Assembly (NCBI GenBank): GCA_028690255.1
Contig: JAQVBP010000083.1
Coordinates: 1 to 12,544 of the forward strand
From: Methanosarcinaceae archaeon
GTDB taxonomy: Archaea; Halobacteriota; Methanosarcinia; Methanosarcinales; Methanosarcinaceae
Direction of reading: 5' to 3'
Length of the DNA: 12,544 bases
This document shows, piece after piece, positions 1 through 6,088 of the stretch; position 1 is the first letter of the stretch; each line of letters begins with the position of its first letter. Under the pieces are notes generated by a model that was given only the letters and a program-made list of their open reading frames with translations, did not search any database and was not told the DNA's origin. The translations under genes were made by a program, and so were the position numbers.

Positions 1-502
1 CACTTATCTCAGGGTTTTGCATGAGTTGAGTATCAAACTTGCAGTTTTCATAGGAAATATGAGTCAGAGGGCAGAGTTTCCTGAGCCTTTCGACCCAATT
101 TTCAATGTTATCTACACGGCTTTGCAGAGACGGAGGCAGCCAGCCTTCCCGCCTTTTCCGGTTCATGAACCTTGGTTTTCGATAACGGGTGTTTCGATTT
201 CGTCGTGTTCTCCGCATTGATCTTCTGCTATCCATATTCTTTTTTATGCCTGTTTTGTGGTGCAACTGTGCAACCCAGACAACATTTGAGCCTTTCAGAA
301 TAGCAAAACCCGTGTGACGGCTTCCGTAATCTATTTTCAGTCTAAAAGCCAAATTGTCCTTAGACTCTTTTAGCTCTTTAAGTCGAATTGTAAAGGGATA
401 TTTTTTGTGAATAACCGCTTTTCCCGCTTTAAGTAATTTTCTTGCAACTGCTTCATGGCAGGGACTTAACGGCTCTTTGTTTCTGTTCAGTACAAAAATC
501 AT
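1..502 (-). CDS. iscB: IscB-type RNA-guided nuclease, N-terminal part (cut by left window edge)
   Basis: Reading leftward from an ATG at 502 gives 167 codons with no stop to the window edge. The N-terminus (about residues 1-45) has the PLMP-type pattern of IscB: FVLNRNKEPLSPCHEAVARK, then LLKAGKAVIHKKYPFTIRL. RuvC-I follows as LKIDYGSRHTGFAIL, with likely catalytic Asp58. Residues 92-116 are an arginine-rich bridge helix (RRSMRRTRRNRNTRYRKPRF). RuvC-II is ISYENCKFDTQLMQNPEIS, with likely catalytic Glu152. The HNH domain and RuvC-III would lie outside the window. A GGAG Shine-Dalgarno sits 9 nt before the ATG. IscB proteins are ancestors of Cas9, belong to IS200/IS605-like elements and cut DNA with an omegaRNA encoded just upstream, which fits the structured region at 503-750. 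TnpB is a less likely alternative because TnpB lacks this PLMP-type start. The visible part has no frameshift or stop. Confidence 0.86.
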   Translation of the reverse strand, partial: MIFVLNRNKEPLSPCHEAVARKLLKAGKAVIHKKYPFTIRLKELKESKDNLAFRLKIDYGSRHTGFAILKGSNVVWVAQLHHKTGIKKNMDSRRSMRRTRRNRNTRYRKPRFMNRKRREGWLPPSLQSRVDNIENWVERLRKLCPLTHISYENCKFDTQLMQNPEIS

Positions 503-750
503 AATGGATTTCTCCACTCTGCATTGGAAACGAATTCCCGCAGCAGGTAACGCAATTTTTAAATTGTCTCCCCTCGCCAATGTTGGAAACGCTTGTCATG
601 CGTAGCACACCGTCCCTACCTCTCAGGACTTTTAATACTACACGATAGAGCTGCAAACTGAGGAAGCATTCGCAGGTATCATGACATTTCCAACGTAGTC
701 AATTAAGACTTAGGCTGATCAACCAGGGCTTATACAAGCCCCATTGCTTT
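503..750 (-). ncRNA. Probable omegaRNA (HEARO-type) of the adjacent iscB
   Basis: No convincing gene fills this stretch directly upstream of iscB, the position where IscB loci encode their guide RNA (established for the family). In RNA sense (minus strand) several stems are visible. A GUGUAG/CUACGC stem (643-638 with 605-600) encloses GUCC/GGAC (629-626 with 615-612). A CAAUU-UAAA-AAUUG hairpin lies at 566-553, and a GGGCUU-GUAU-AAGCCC hairpin at 741-726. The sequence CGTTTCCAA occurs twice, near 591 and 532. The guide would be read from host DNA at the high-coordinate end. The exact 5' end is unknown: it may lie near 750, or reach 889 if the element end there is the true left end. The call rests on position and hairpins, not on a covariance-model hit. 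Confidence 0.5.
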
Positions 751-889
751 ACAGGCTGTCCGACAATTACCAACAGTAATATTTGAATTCCTTCTTTTCA
801 GATTCAAAGGCTTAATATGCCTTCTTTTTTACCTGTTTTTACCCTGAAAATGAATCGTCGGACAGCTTCTTTAGCGTGGGGTAGTTGAC
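726..889 (+). mobile_element. IS200/IS605-type palindromic end (interrupted by the MITE)
   Basis: After in-silico removal of the MITE, the plus strand reads GGGCTT-ATAC-AAGCCC (726-741), then CCCCATTGC-TTTA-GCGTGGGG, then TAGTTGAC ending at 889. The first two hairpins share bases 739-741, so they would compete. The last 12 bases, GGGGTAGTTGAC, recur exactly at 5965-5976 behind another hairpin. Subterminal hairpins without terminal inverted repeats are typical of IS200/IS605-like elements (known). It could be the outer (left) end of the iscB element, or a leftover right end of a plus-strand tnpB element. The end lies one base from the methyltransferase stop codon. Confidence 0.38.
752..868. 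mobile_element. MITE-like element, 117 bp, inserted near the iscB element end
   Basis: A 14-bp inverted repeat with one mismatch bounds this segment: GCTGTCCGACAATT at 755-768 and, on the other strand, GCTGTCCGACGATT at 866-853. CTTTA flanks it on both sides (747-751 and 869-873), a candidate 5-bp target duplication. Removing 752-868 and one CTTTA rebuilds a hairpin, CCCCATTGC-TTTA-GCGTGGGG with one bulge, which supports insertion into a pre-existing palindrome. The interior is AT-rich and has no ORF. It holds a small AAGGC/GCCTT hairpin (807-823). The repeats are slightly off-centre relative to the duplication (3 nt outside on the left, 2 nt on the right), so the exact ends are uncertain. 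The parent IS family is not identified. Confidence 0.55.
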
Positions 890-1654
890 CTAAAACTTTC
901 GCCCGAAGGCCCGGCTTTTTGAAGAAACTTCAGGCAGAGACAGTTGGATTCGTTGATTTCTCCGCCCCTTCCAGGCGGAAAGTACGGCAAATCCCCCTTT
1001 TCCCGTGCCCGGCCAGGCCCTTTCAATCGTATTCATCTCTTCCGGGATCCCGGAAAGGGTCTGGCAGCTCTCAAGCCTCTCAAATCCGAGTTTCCAGAGA
1101 TAGGCCTCAACTTCAGCCGCAGCCAGAAAATTCGCCCCCGAAGAAAATCCATTCTTCCTTTTCTTTGATTCATAGTGCTGTCCGAGCGGGCTTTCCCTGT
1201 CAAGCATTCCGATTACAACCTGCCCGCCGGGTTTCAGGATTCTGGAAATCTCTTTCAAACTTCCAGGGGGGCACCTGAAAAAAGCAATTGCGGTAACGAT
1301 AAGCACAAGGTCAAAAGTTCCGGGTTTGAAAGGCAGAGTTTCGGCCACCCCCAGTAAAACCTCGATTCCCCGTTTTTTCGCAAGCTCCAGCATGGGCCTG
1401 GCCGGGTCAAGCCCCAGCCCGATTCCCAGAGGGAGGGTAAATCTACCAGTCCCGACTCCTATTTCCAGAGTCTTCAGGCCTTTGAGACTTTCGGGCAGGA
1501 ACTTTTTCAGGGCCAGCAGTTCGGAGGTGTAGACCGGCCTGTTCCGGTCGTACCAGGCATCATATTCCGCGGCGTGCTGCTCAAAGGTTTCAGTGGCTTT
1601 GGCTTCTTCGGCTTCGGTTGTTTTTTCGGTTTTGGCTGTTTCGGTGGTTTGCAT
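890..1654 (-). CDS. Class I SAM-dependent methyltransferase
   Basis: This 254-residue protein transfers a methyl group from S-adenosylmethionine; its substrate cannot be read from the sequence. Motif I, LEIGVGTGR, is at residues 63-71. The acidic residue after beta-2 is D83 in GLDPA. AETLPF is at 104-109, FDLVL begins at 114, and KPGG is at 141-144, as in the Methyltransf_11 family of small-molecule methyltransferases. Residues 1-22 are a Thr/Glu/Ala-rich tail ahead of the fold, and the last 25 residues are basic and unlike the core, so both ends are extensions. No Shine-Dalgarno precedes the ATG, while a TATA-like TTTTAATTC lies about 35 nt upstream, so the transcript may have a very short leader. 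The gene stands alone. Its stop codon touches the putative IS200/IS605-type end at 889, so the C-terminus could have been altered by insertion. Confidence 0.85.
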   Translation of the reverse strand: MQTTETAKTEKTTEAEEAKATETFEQHAAEYDAWYDRNRPVYTSELLALKKFLPESLKGLKTLEIGVGTGRFTLPLGIGLGLDPARPMLELAKKRGIEVLLGVAETLPFKPGTFDLVLIVTAIAFFRCPPGSLKEISRILKPGGQVVIGMLDRESPLGQHYESKKRKNGFSSGANFLAAAEVEAYLWKLGFERLESCQTLSGIPEEMNTIERAWPGTGKGGFAVLSAWKGRRNQRIQLSLPEVSSKSRAFGRKF

Positions 1655-1678
1655 ATGAGCACGGCTGATCGGTTAATT

Positions 1679-1692
1679 ATGAATTAAAAGAA
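1679..1692 (-). promoter_or_regulatory. Possible TATA element of the methyltransferase gene
   Basis: On the minus strand an AT-rich TTTTAATTCATAAT lies roughly 25-38 nt before the ATG at 1654. Archaeal TATA boxes sit about 25-30 nt before the transcription start, so the mRNA would start close to the ATG. This agrees with the missing Shine-Dalgarno. The call is by position and composition only. Confidence 0.3.
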
Positions 1693-1764
1693 AACAATGG
1701 TGTATTTGCTTTTTAAGGCGACCCCAATTAACATGAGGCCTGATAGTTAAAAATAGCTTCTAAC

Positions 1765-1871
1765 CCCGAGTTCCTCTTCGGGATCACAGGAAATCGAAGA
1801 TTTCCTGGGAGTTGCGATGAAATCGCAATAGCACGGTATCCGTTTCGCTCGCTGCGCTCACTCAAGCGGAT
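1765..1871. repeat. Cluster of four consecutive hairpins (REP-like or structured RNA)
   Basis: Four stem-loops follow one another. CCCGAG/TTCGGG (1765-1770 with 1777-1782) has one G-U pair. CAGGAAATC-GAA-GATTTCCTG (1787-1807) is a perfect 9-bp stem. TTGCGAT-GAA-ATCGCAA (1812-1828) is a perfect 7-bp stem. ATCCGTTT/AAGCGGAT (1838-1845 with 1864-1871) is an 8-bp stem with one G-U pair around a GCTCGCTGCGCTC loop. Two of the loops are GAA. There are no terminal repeats. It may be a dispersed palindromic repeat or a small structured RNA; strand and function are unknown. Confidence 0.55.
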
Positions 1872-2276
1872 TATAAAAGGAAACTTTTTTTTGTTGACCC
1901 GGGGCAGGAAAAATGAGAAATCGGATTTTCAGTGGACCAGGAACTTTTTGTTGAATCGCTTTTCAATCCCGGCGCTCTCAACGGCCGACGAAGGAGGCCG
2001 GGCTTTTCGAAATGAAAATAAAGACAGAGCACACGCTAAAAAACGCCTGGCCTTTCAAACGAAAACAAATCACTTGTAGAAGGTCCCCTTTACCTGGCCT
2101 GCTGACACAACAAATTTCAAAAAACATGCATGTGCTTTTGAGAGATCTATTTTTCATTTCAGCCATGAAAAGCCCGGCCTGCGGCCGGTGAGTACGCCGG
2201 GACTTTATATACTCTGATTCAAACCCCGCTCTGAATTCCTGAAAGCAAACCGATTCAAGAATTTTGCTACCTGACC

Positions 2277-2457
2277 GTGAACTACCGCCCGGCTAAAGAC
2301 CGACCTGCTTCCTTCGACCGATTCCCGAAGGAACCTGATGTCACAATCCATACCTGACGGGAAAATATACTGAATATATATCAATCGTTCCGGAATCAAA
2401 TCCAAAATTGGAACGCGGACGCTTTTATATCCCCTGAGCTAAAGACTCAGGGGTTTT
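2277..2457 (-). mobile_element. Possible non-autonomous IS200/IS605-type (PATE-like) element
   Basis: Read on the minus strand, the segment starts with a perfect 8-bp hairpin, CCCCTGAG-TCTTTAG-CTCAGGGG (2453-2431). It then runs through about 100 bp without a gene to an 8-bp hairpin, TTCCTTCG/CGAAGGAA (2333-2309). It ends in GTCTTTAGCCGGGCGGTAGTTCAC (split here as GTCTTTAGC, CGGGCGG, TAGTTCAC), finishing at 2277. The ending resembles CTTTAGCGTGGGG-TAGTTGAC at 869-889, and the loop GTCTTTAGC appears in both the first hairpin and the last. Palindrome-associated elements of this build, lacking tnpA/tnpB, are known in archaea; this assignment is inferred from structure. The hairpin at 2431-2453 followed by TTTTA could instead be a plus-strand terminator. 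Confidence 0.35.
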
Positions 2458-2481
2458 ACGCTGCGTTATATAAAGAGCCCC

Positions 2482-4107
2482 TCAAAGAAGGGTTTCCTGC
2501 CCTGTCTTCACATTATATGAACTGTACCGGTCCGCCTTCTTGTCCTGCAGGTAAATATAATCATACCTGATATCATGGAGTTTGCTCCGGTATTCTTCCC
2601 GGGCCTCCTGCTGACATTCCTTACAGGCGTAGATCGGGACCGAGACCCCGAAAATCTTTGTGGACCGGTGCCTGTGCTGGCCTGTGGAATCAATGGTCAT
2701 GTAACCGGGGCATTTCGGGCACATCCTGACACTTTCTTCCTGAGCCTCCTGAATCATGTCGGTGTCATAAAAAATGCTCTTTTTATGCCGGTAAAAGTCC
2801 CCGTATCTTGCAAGAGCTTCTTCTGTCAGGAAGTCCCGGTTGGCCCAGTTCTCAAGCTGGGTTGAAATGATTTCGTCAAGCACCTGCCGGTCCCTTGAGG
2901 CCTGCACGAACATGCCGGGGGTAAAGTCCGGCTCAAGCACGTGGGAATAGTCAAGGCCCGCCATGGCCAGGATAATCCCGGTGTTTACGTAGGGAAGGGC
3001 ACTCTCGATTGCGTATCCTCCTTCCAGGACCGCGATATCGGGAGCAAGTTTCTCGTTCAGCTTCGCGTAGCCCCGGGCCGAAAAACGCATGTTTGCGAGG
3101 GGGTCTGTGTAGTGATTGTCCTGGCCTGCGGAGTTCATGATAAGCTCGGGCCGGAAATCTTTAAGGATCGGGAGCACGAGCTCGTCCAGGACGTGGTGGA
3201 TACCCTCGTCCGGGGTGGCCGGGGGAAGCGGGATGTTAATTGTCCTCGCAAGAGCTTTTGGCCCTCCGAGCTCGTCCATGAAACCCGAGCCCGGGTAAAG
3301 CGTCCTCCCGTCCTGGTGAAAGGATATGAAAAGCACGTCCGGGTCGTGGTAGAAGATTTCCTGCGTTCCGTCCCCGTGGTGAACGTCGGTGTCCACGATG
3401 GCGATTTTCCGTATCCCGTACTTTTTCCTCAGGTACTCGACCAGGATGGCCTCGTTGTTGATATTGCAAAACCCCCGGTTCCCGTGGGCCACCCGCATGG
3501 AATGGTGCCCCGGGGGCCTGGCAAGGGAAAAAGCATTTTTAATCTCCCCGGCCATGAGGGCATCGGCCAGGACAAGCCCGCTTCCCGCGGAAATCAGGTG
3601 CGGAGTAGTGGCCTGCGCCGGGACGTCCGGGACGCAAAAATGGACTCTGGCAACGTCTTTATACTCGGCAAGCCTGGGCTTGTACTCCGCAATCTCCGGC
3701 AGGTCCATCAATCCCTCCTCGAAAATCTGGTCCCGCGTATAGAGGAGACGTTCTTCCCTTTCGGGATGTGTAGGAGAGATCGCCCAGTCAAAGGCCGGAA
3801 AAAAGACCAGGCCGGTTTTCCCTCCATTTCTTTCTTCCCCTTCTTTCCCTTCGTCTCCTTCTTTTCCTTCTCCATCTCCTCTTTCTTCCTGGAGCCTGAA
3901 CCTCCTGGCCTGTCTCTTCGGTTTATCCCTGGAGGTCTCGTTTTCCATTCCGCTTTTTATTCCTGTTCTGCTTTCTTCTGCCTTCATGCCCTTTTTCACC
4001 TCTGCTCCAGCCTGCTCCGCCGCTTCCTGCTCTAAGGCTGTCCTATCTTCTGCACCCCCGGGTCCGCCTTTAAGGGCCCCCTTTATTTTTCCGAGCCCGA
4101 ACTTCAT
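2482..4107 (-). CDS. Histone-deacetylase-family zinc amidohydrolase with C-terminal zinc ribbon
   Basis: The protein has 541 residues with an ATG at 4107. This start overlaps the upstream stop as ATGA and has GGTG 7 nt before it; an ATG 7 codons earlier (4128) has no comparable ribosome site. Residues 1-98 are a charged Lys/Glu/Gly-rich tail of low complexity. The deacetylase core spans about 99-400. RPPGHHS carries the His pair H201/H202. DTDVHHGDGTQ gives zinc ligands D241 and H243, SAGQD gives D330, and EGGY gives catalytic Y365, so the full active set is present. CPKC (463-466) and CKEC (495-498) form a probable zinc ribbon, an addition to the usual fold. The family removes acetyl groups from lysines, polyamines or other amides. 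Partnership with the hydantoinase-like gene upstream suggests small-molecule amide metabolism rather than chromatin (inference), though histone deacetylation is possible. Confidence 0.88.
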   Translation of the reverse strand: MKFGLGKIKGALKGGPGGAEDRTALEQEAAEQAGAEVKKGMKAEESRTGIKSGMENETSRDKPKRQARRFRLQEERGDGEGKEGDEGKEGEERNGGKTGLVFFPAFDWAISPTHPEREERLLYTRDQIFEEGLMDLPEIAEYKPRLAEYKDVARVHFCVPDVPAQATTPHLISAGSGLVLADALMAGEIKNAFSLARPPGHHSMRVAHGNRGFCNINNEAILVEYLRKKYGIRKIAIVDTDVHHGDGTQEIFYHDPDVLFISFHQDGRTLYPGSGFMDELGGPKALARTINIPLPPATPDEGIHHVLDELVLPILKDFRPELIMNSAGQDNHYTDPLANMRFSARGYAKLNEKLAPDIAVLEGGYAIESALPYVNTGIILAMAGLDYSHVLEPDFTPGMFVQASRDRQVLDEIISTQLENWANRDFLTEEALARYGDFYRHKKSIFYDTDMIQEAQEESVRMCPKCPGYMTIDSTGQHRHRSTKIFGVSVPIYACKECQQEAREEYRSKLHDIRYDYIYLQDKKADRYSSYNVKTGQETLL

Positions 4108-5900
4108 GCCTTTCCACCCCGCTTCCATTCCGGAATCAGCCCTGCCGGGATCTGCATGCTCACGTCAAAGAGCCGGCCCACCGTGGACCAGTTTCGGACC
4201 ATATTGAAGACCTCGCTCCCGGTAAGCTCGGCTTCGCCCGCATACTCGGAAATCCCGAAGCTTTCGGCCCGGGCCCTGAGAAGTTTTGCGGCAAGGGCCT
4301 CGGCTTCCCCGGAACGCATATTGTTTATGTTTTTTATATCGGTAGTATGGAGCCTGACAATGCCCCCCTCCTCAGCCACCGAATACTCCTTCCTTTCGGT
4401 GTCCACGTGCAGGTTCAGGGTGAGGGTCGGCCTGGCAAGCGCAGCCCCCATGGCGTTTCCGACTTCCGCATGTTCCGGAATTAAAGCTTCGGCTCCGAGC
4501 TTTTCGGCAACCCTTTCGATCAGGCCCCTGGCCCCGCCTCCGACCCCGATAACTTTTTTGGGCATTGCCTTCTTTTCCTGCAAAACTTCCCAGATGCGGT
4601 AAGCAGGTTCCTGCTCCCACTCCAGAAACATATCCCTGACAGCGCTTGCTACAAGTCCCGAAGCCATGTCCAGAATGAGCTCAGCAGTTTCCTTCCCCGT
4701 TTTTCCGAGTCCGGAGCCCACTCTGGCAACCGCTTCTTCTGCAAGGGCAAGGTCTCCTATCTCACTCAAGCCCAGCACCCGGAGAGCATCGGTCGGAGTG
4801 GTTTCCGGTCCCCCCAGGCAATAAGCCGGGCCTGCCCTGTCGGGCCCCACGCTTATTTTCTTCTGTCCTTCTTCGGCCCCCGTTTCAGTTCCGGTTTCGA
4901 TCTCTGCTTCGATTCCTGTTTCTCCTCCTACCCCTGCGTCGATCCTGAGCCTGGACTCATTTTCAACGACCCGGACGGCACTGTCTCCCCCCACGGGCAG
5001 AGAACGGACCGCAAAAGCCCTGACATGGGTGAGGTAGGGGGGAAGTTTTGCTCCTTTCGAGGCAATCAGGGGTTTTCCGGAAAGGATAAGAGCCAGGTCC
5101 GTGGTGGTCCCTCCGATGTCCGCGACTATAGAACTTTCCCCTTCGGAAGTAAGAGCAAGGGCCCCCATGGTGCTTGCCGCGGGGCCTGAAAAAATTGTCT
5201 CGACCGGAAGAGAGCTTGACTTTTCCAGAGGCAGGGTTCCCCCGTCAGCTTTCAGTATGTAGACGGGAGCTTTGATATTACGCTCGGAAAGGGCCTTCAG
5301 GATCTCGTTTAAAAAGGCCAGGTACTGCTCTTTTGTTGCGGCCGAAAGCATGGTTGTCGCAATGCGTCTGGGAAAGTTCAGTTTCCCGCTGACCCTGTGT
5401 CCGAGTTCCACTTTTGATCCCGGAAGTGCCTCTTCGACAAGTTCCCTGACTCGCAGTTCCTGGACCGGGTTGCGCTGGCAGAACTTGGAGACCACGGCAA
5501 CTCTCGATATGCCCTCTTCTCTTATGCGTGCCGCTGTCTCCAGAATCTCCTTTTCGTCAAGGTCCCGGATTTCCCGGCCCCGATAGTCCACGGCCCCTTT
5601 CAGGACAAAACGGTTTGGGAAATCATATCCTGCCGGATTCATGCCAGGGCCCGGGATGAGCAGGAGGGCAACAGGATCGGTCTTGCCCTCGGCAATAAGG
5701 TTGGTTATTACGGTCGTGCTGAAAACGACCCTTTTGAGCTTTTCCGGAGAGACGTCCCGGCTTACCGCATCCAGGGCAGAAAGCAGGGATTTAAGGAGGT
5801 TCTGGGGCTCGGTAGGGACCTTTGCGCTGCTCTTTACCTTTCCATCGTGGATGAGCACCGCATCGGTGGTAGTGCCCCCAACATCAATTCCTATTAACAT
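4104..5900 (-). CDS. Hydantoinase/oxoprolinase-family protein (HyuA-like, ASKHA ATPase fold)
   Basis: This 598-residue soluble protein belongs to the hydantoinase A/5-oxoprolinase family, which uses ATP to open or condense cyclic amides. The first phosphate loop, DVGGTTTD, is at residues 6-13 and the second, DIGGTTTD, at 261-268. SGPAAS at 238-243 and VGGGARG at 453-459 are also typical. A Gly/Glu/Thr-rich insertion at about 323-347 breaks the C-terminal domain and is probably a flexible loop. No HyuB partner is seen; some archaeal HyuA-like proteins act alone. GAGGT 7 nt before the ATG supports this start. It is the first gene of a two-gene operon and overlaps the deacetylase-family gene by 4 nt, so the two are probably translated together and act on related substrates (inference). 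The exact substrate is unknown; an acetone-carboxylase-like or acetophenone-carboxylase-like role is a further option within the superfamily. Confidence 0.85.
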   Translation of the reverse strand: MLIGIDVGGTTTDAVLIHDGKVKSSAKVPTEPQNLLKSLLSALDAVSRDVSPEKLKRVVFSTTVITNLIAEGKTDPVALLLIPGPGMNPAGYDFPNRFVLKGAVDYRGREIRDLDEKEILETAARIREEGISRVAVVSKFCQRNPVQELRVRELVEEALPGSKVELGHRVSGKLNFPRRIATTMLSAATKEQYLAFLNEILKALSERNIKAPVYILKADGGTLPLEKSSSLPVETIFSGPAASTMGALALTSEGESSIVADIGGTTTDLALILSGKPLIASKGAKLPPYLTHVRAFAVRSLPVGGDSAVRVVENESRLRIDAGVGGETGIEAEIETGTETGAEEGQKKISVGPDRAGPAYCLGGPETTPTDALRVLGLSEIGDLALAEEAVARVGSGLGKTGKETAELILDMASGLVASAVRDMFLEWEQEPAYRIWEVLQEKKAMPKKVIGVGGGARGLIERVAEKLGAEALIPEHAEVGNAMGAALARPTLTLNLHVDTERKEYSVAEEGGIVRLHTTDIKNINNMRSGEAEALAAKLLRARAESFGISEYAGEAELTGSEVFNMVRNWSTVGRLFDVSMQIPAGLIPEWKRGGKA

Positions 5901-5919
5901 TCAAGATACCTCTGCAATT

Positions 5920-5976
5920 CCCCTTTCTCAAAAACTTGAGCCGTTAGGCGAAGGGTTAGAGGAAGGGGTAGTTGAC
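5920..5976 (+). mobile_element. Solo IS200/IS605-type end or leader hairpin ahead of the hydantoinase operon
   Basis: On the plus strand CCCCTTTCTC (5920-5929) pairs with GAGGAAGGGG (5959-5968), 10 pairs with one G-U. Inside are CTT/AAG (5935-5937 with 5951-5953) and GCC-GTTA-GGC (5940-5949). TAGTTGAC follows immediately, and the 12-mer GGGGTAGTTGAC is identical to that at 878-889. The structure ends only 20 nt before the operon's ATG on the minus strand, so it lies in or at the start of the 5' leader. It could be a remnant of an element end or a regulatory hairpin; the shared 12-mer favours the former. Confidence 0.38.
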
Positions 5977-5998
5977 ATGAATTACTTCCAACTGCCTA

Positions 5999-6013
5999 TA
6001 GAAATAAGTTGTG
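5999..6013 (-). promoter_or_regulatory. Possible TATA element of the hydantoinase/deacetylase operon
   Basis: The minus strand carries ACTTATTTCTATAGG about 100-113 nt before the ATG at 5900. A start about 25 nt further on would put the mRNA 5' end near 5976, at the GTCAACTACCCC hairpin, leaving a structured leader of roughly 75 nt. This rests on composition and spacing only. Confidence 0.27.
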
Positions 6014-6088
6014 TAATGAGGCAACGCAGGTTTTTGGGAAAGCTGTAAAAAGGAAAAGTAAAGAAGCGATACTGAGCAATGTCCGCAT

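Larger units (their letters stand above)
1655..2481. other. 827-bp region without a convincing gene; palindromes and element relics
   Basis: No supported protein gene lies here; the short open frames (up to about 66 codons) overlap palindromes or start at poor codons and match no family I know. The region holds the hairpin cluster at 1765-1871, a perfect CCGGCC-TGC-GGCCGG hairpin at 2174-2188, and the palindromic cassette at 2277-2457. A TATA-like TTATAAAAGG follows the hairpin cluster on the plus strand (1871-1880), but no gene follows it. Confidence 0.6.

Noticed and set aside
453..656. Minus-strand open frame of 67 codons overlapping the start of iscB
   Set aside because: It overlaps the well-supported iscB start in another frame and covers the hairpins of the probable omegaRNA; it has no recognisable motif.
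807..830. Hairpin AAGGC/GCCTT plus T-run as a terminator
   Set aside because: It lies inside the MITE and on the strand opposite to both flanking genes, so there is no transcript for it to end.
1978..2405. Two minus-strand frames of 62 and 66 codons in the intergenic region
   Set aside because: Neither has a ribosome site or a recognisable motif, and the second covers the palindromes at 2309-2333 and the TAGTTCAC terminus.
2941..4035. Long plus-strand open frame of 364 codons
   Set aside because: It is antisense to the deacetylase-family gene, whose catalytic motifs are complete. The frame is rich in Pro, Arg, Val and Phe/Ser runs as expected from the reverse complement of a Glu/Lys/Gly-rich gene.
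5641..6048. Plus-strand open frame of 135 codons running into the hairpin at 5920-5976
   Set aside because: Most of it is antisense to the start of the hydantoinase-like gene; its tail crosses the element-end hairpin and matches no transposase that I can recognise.
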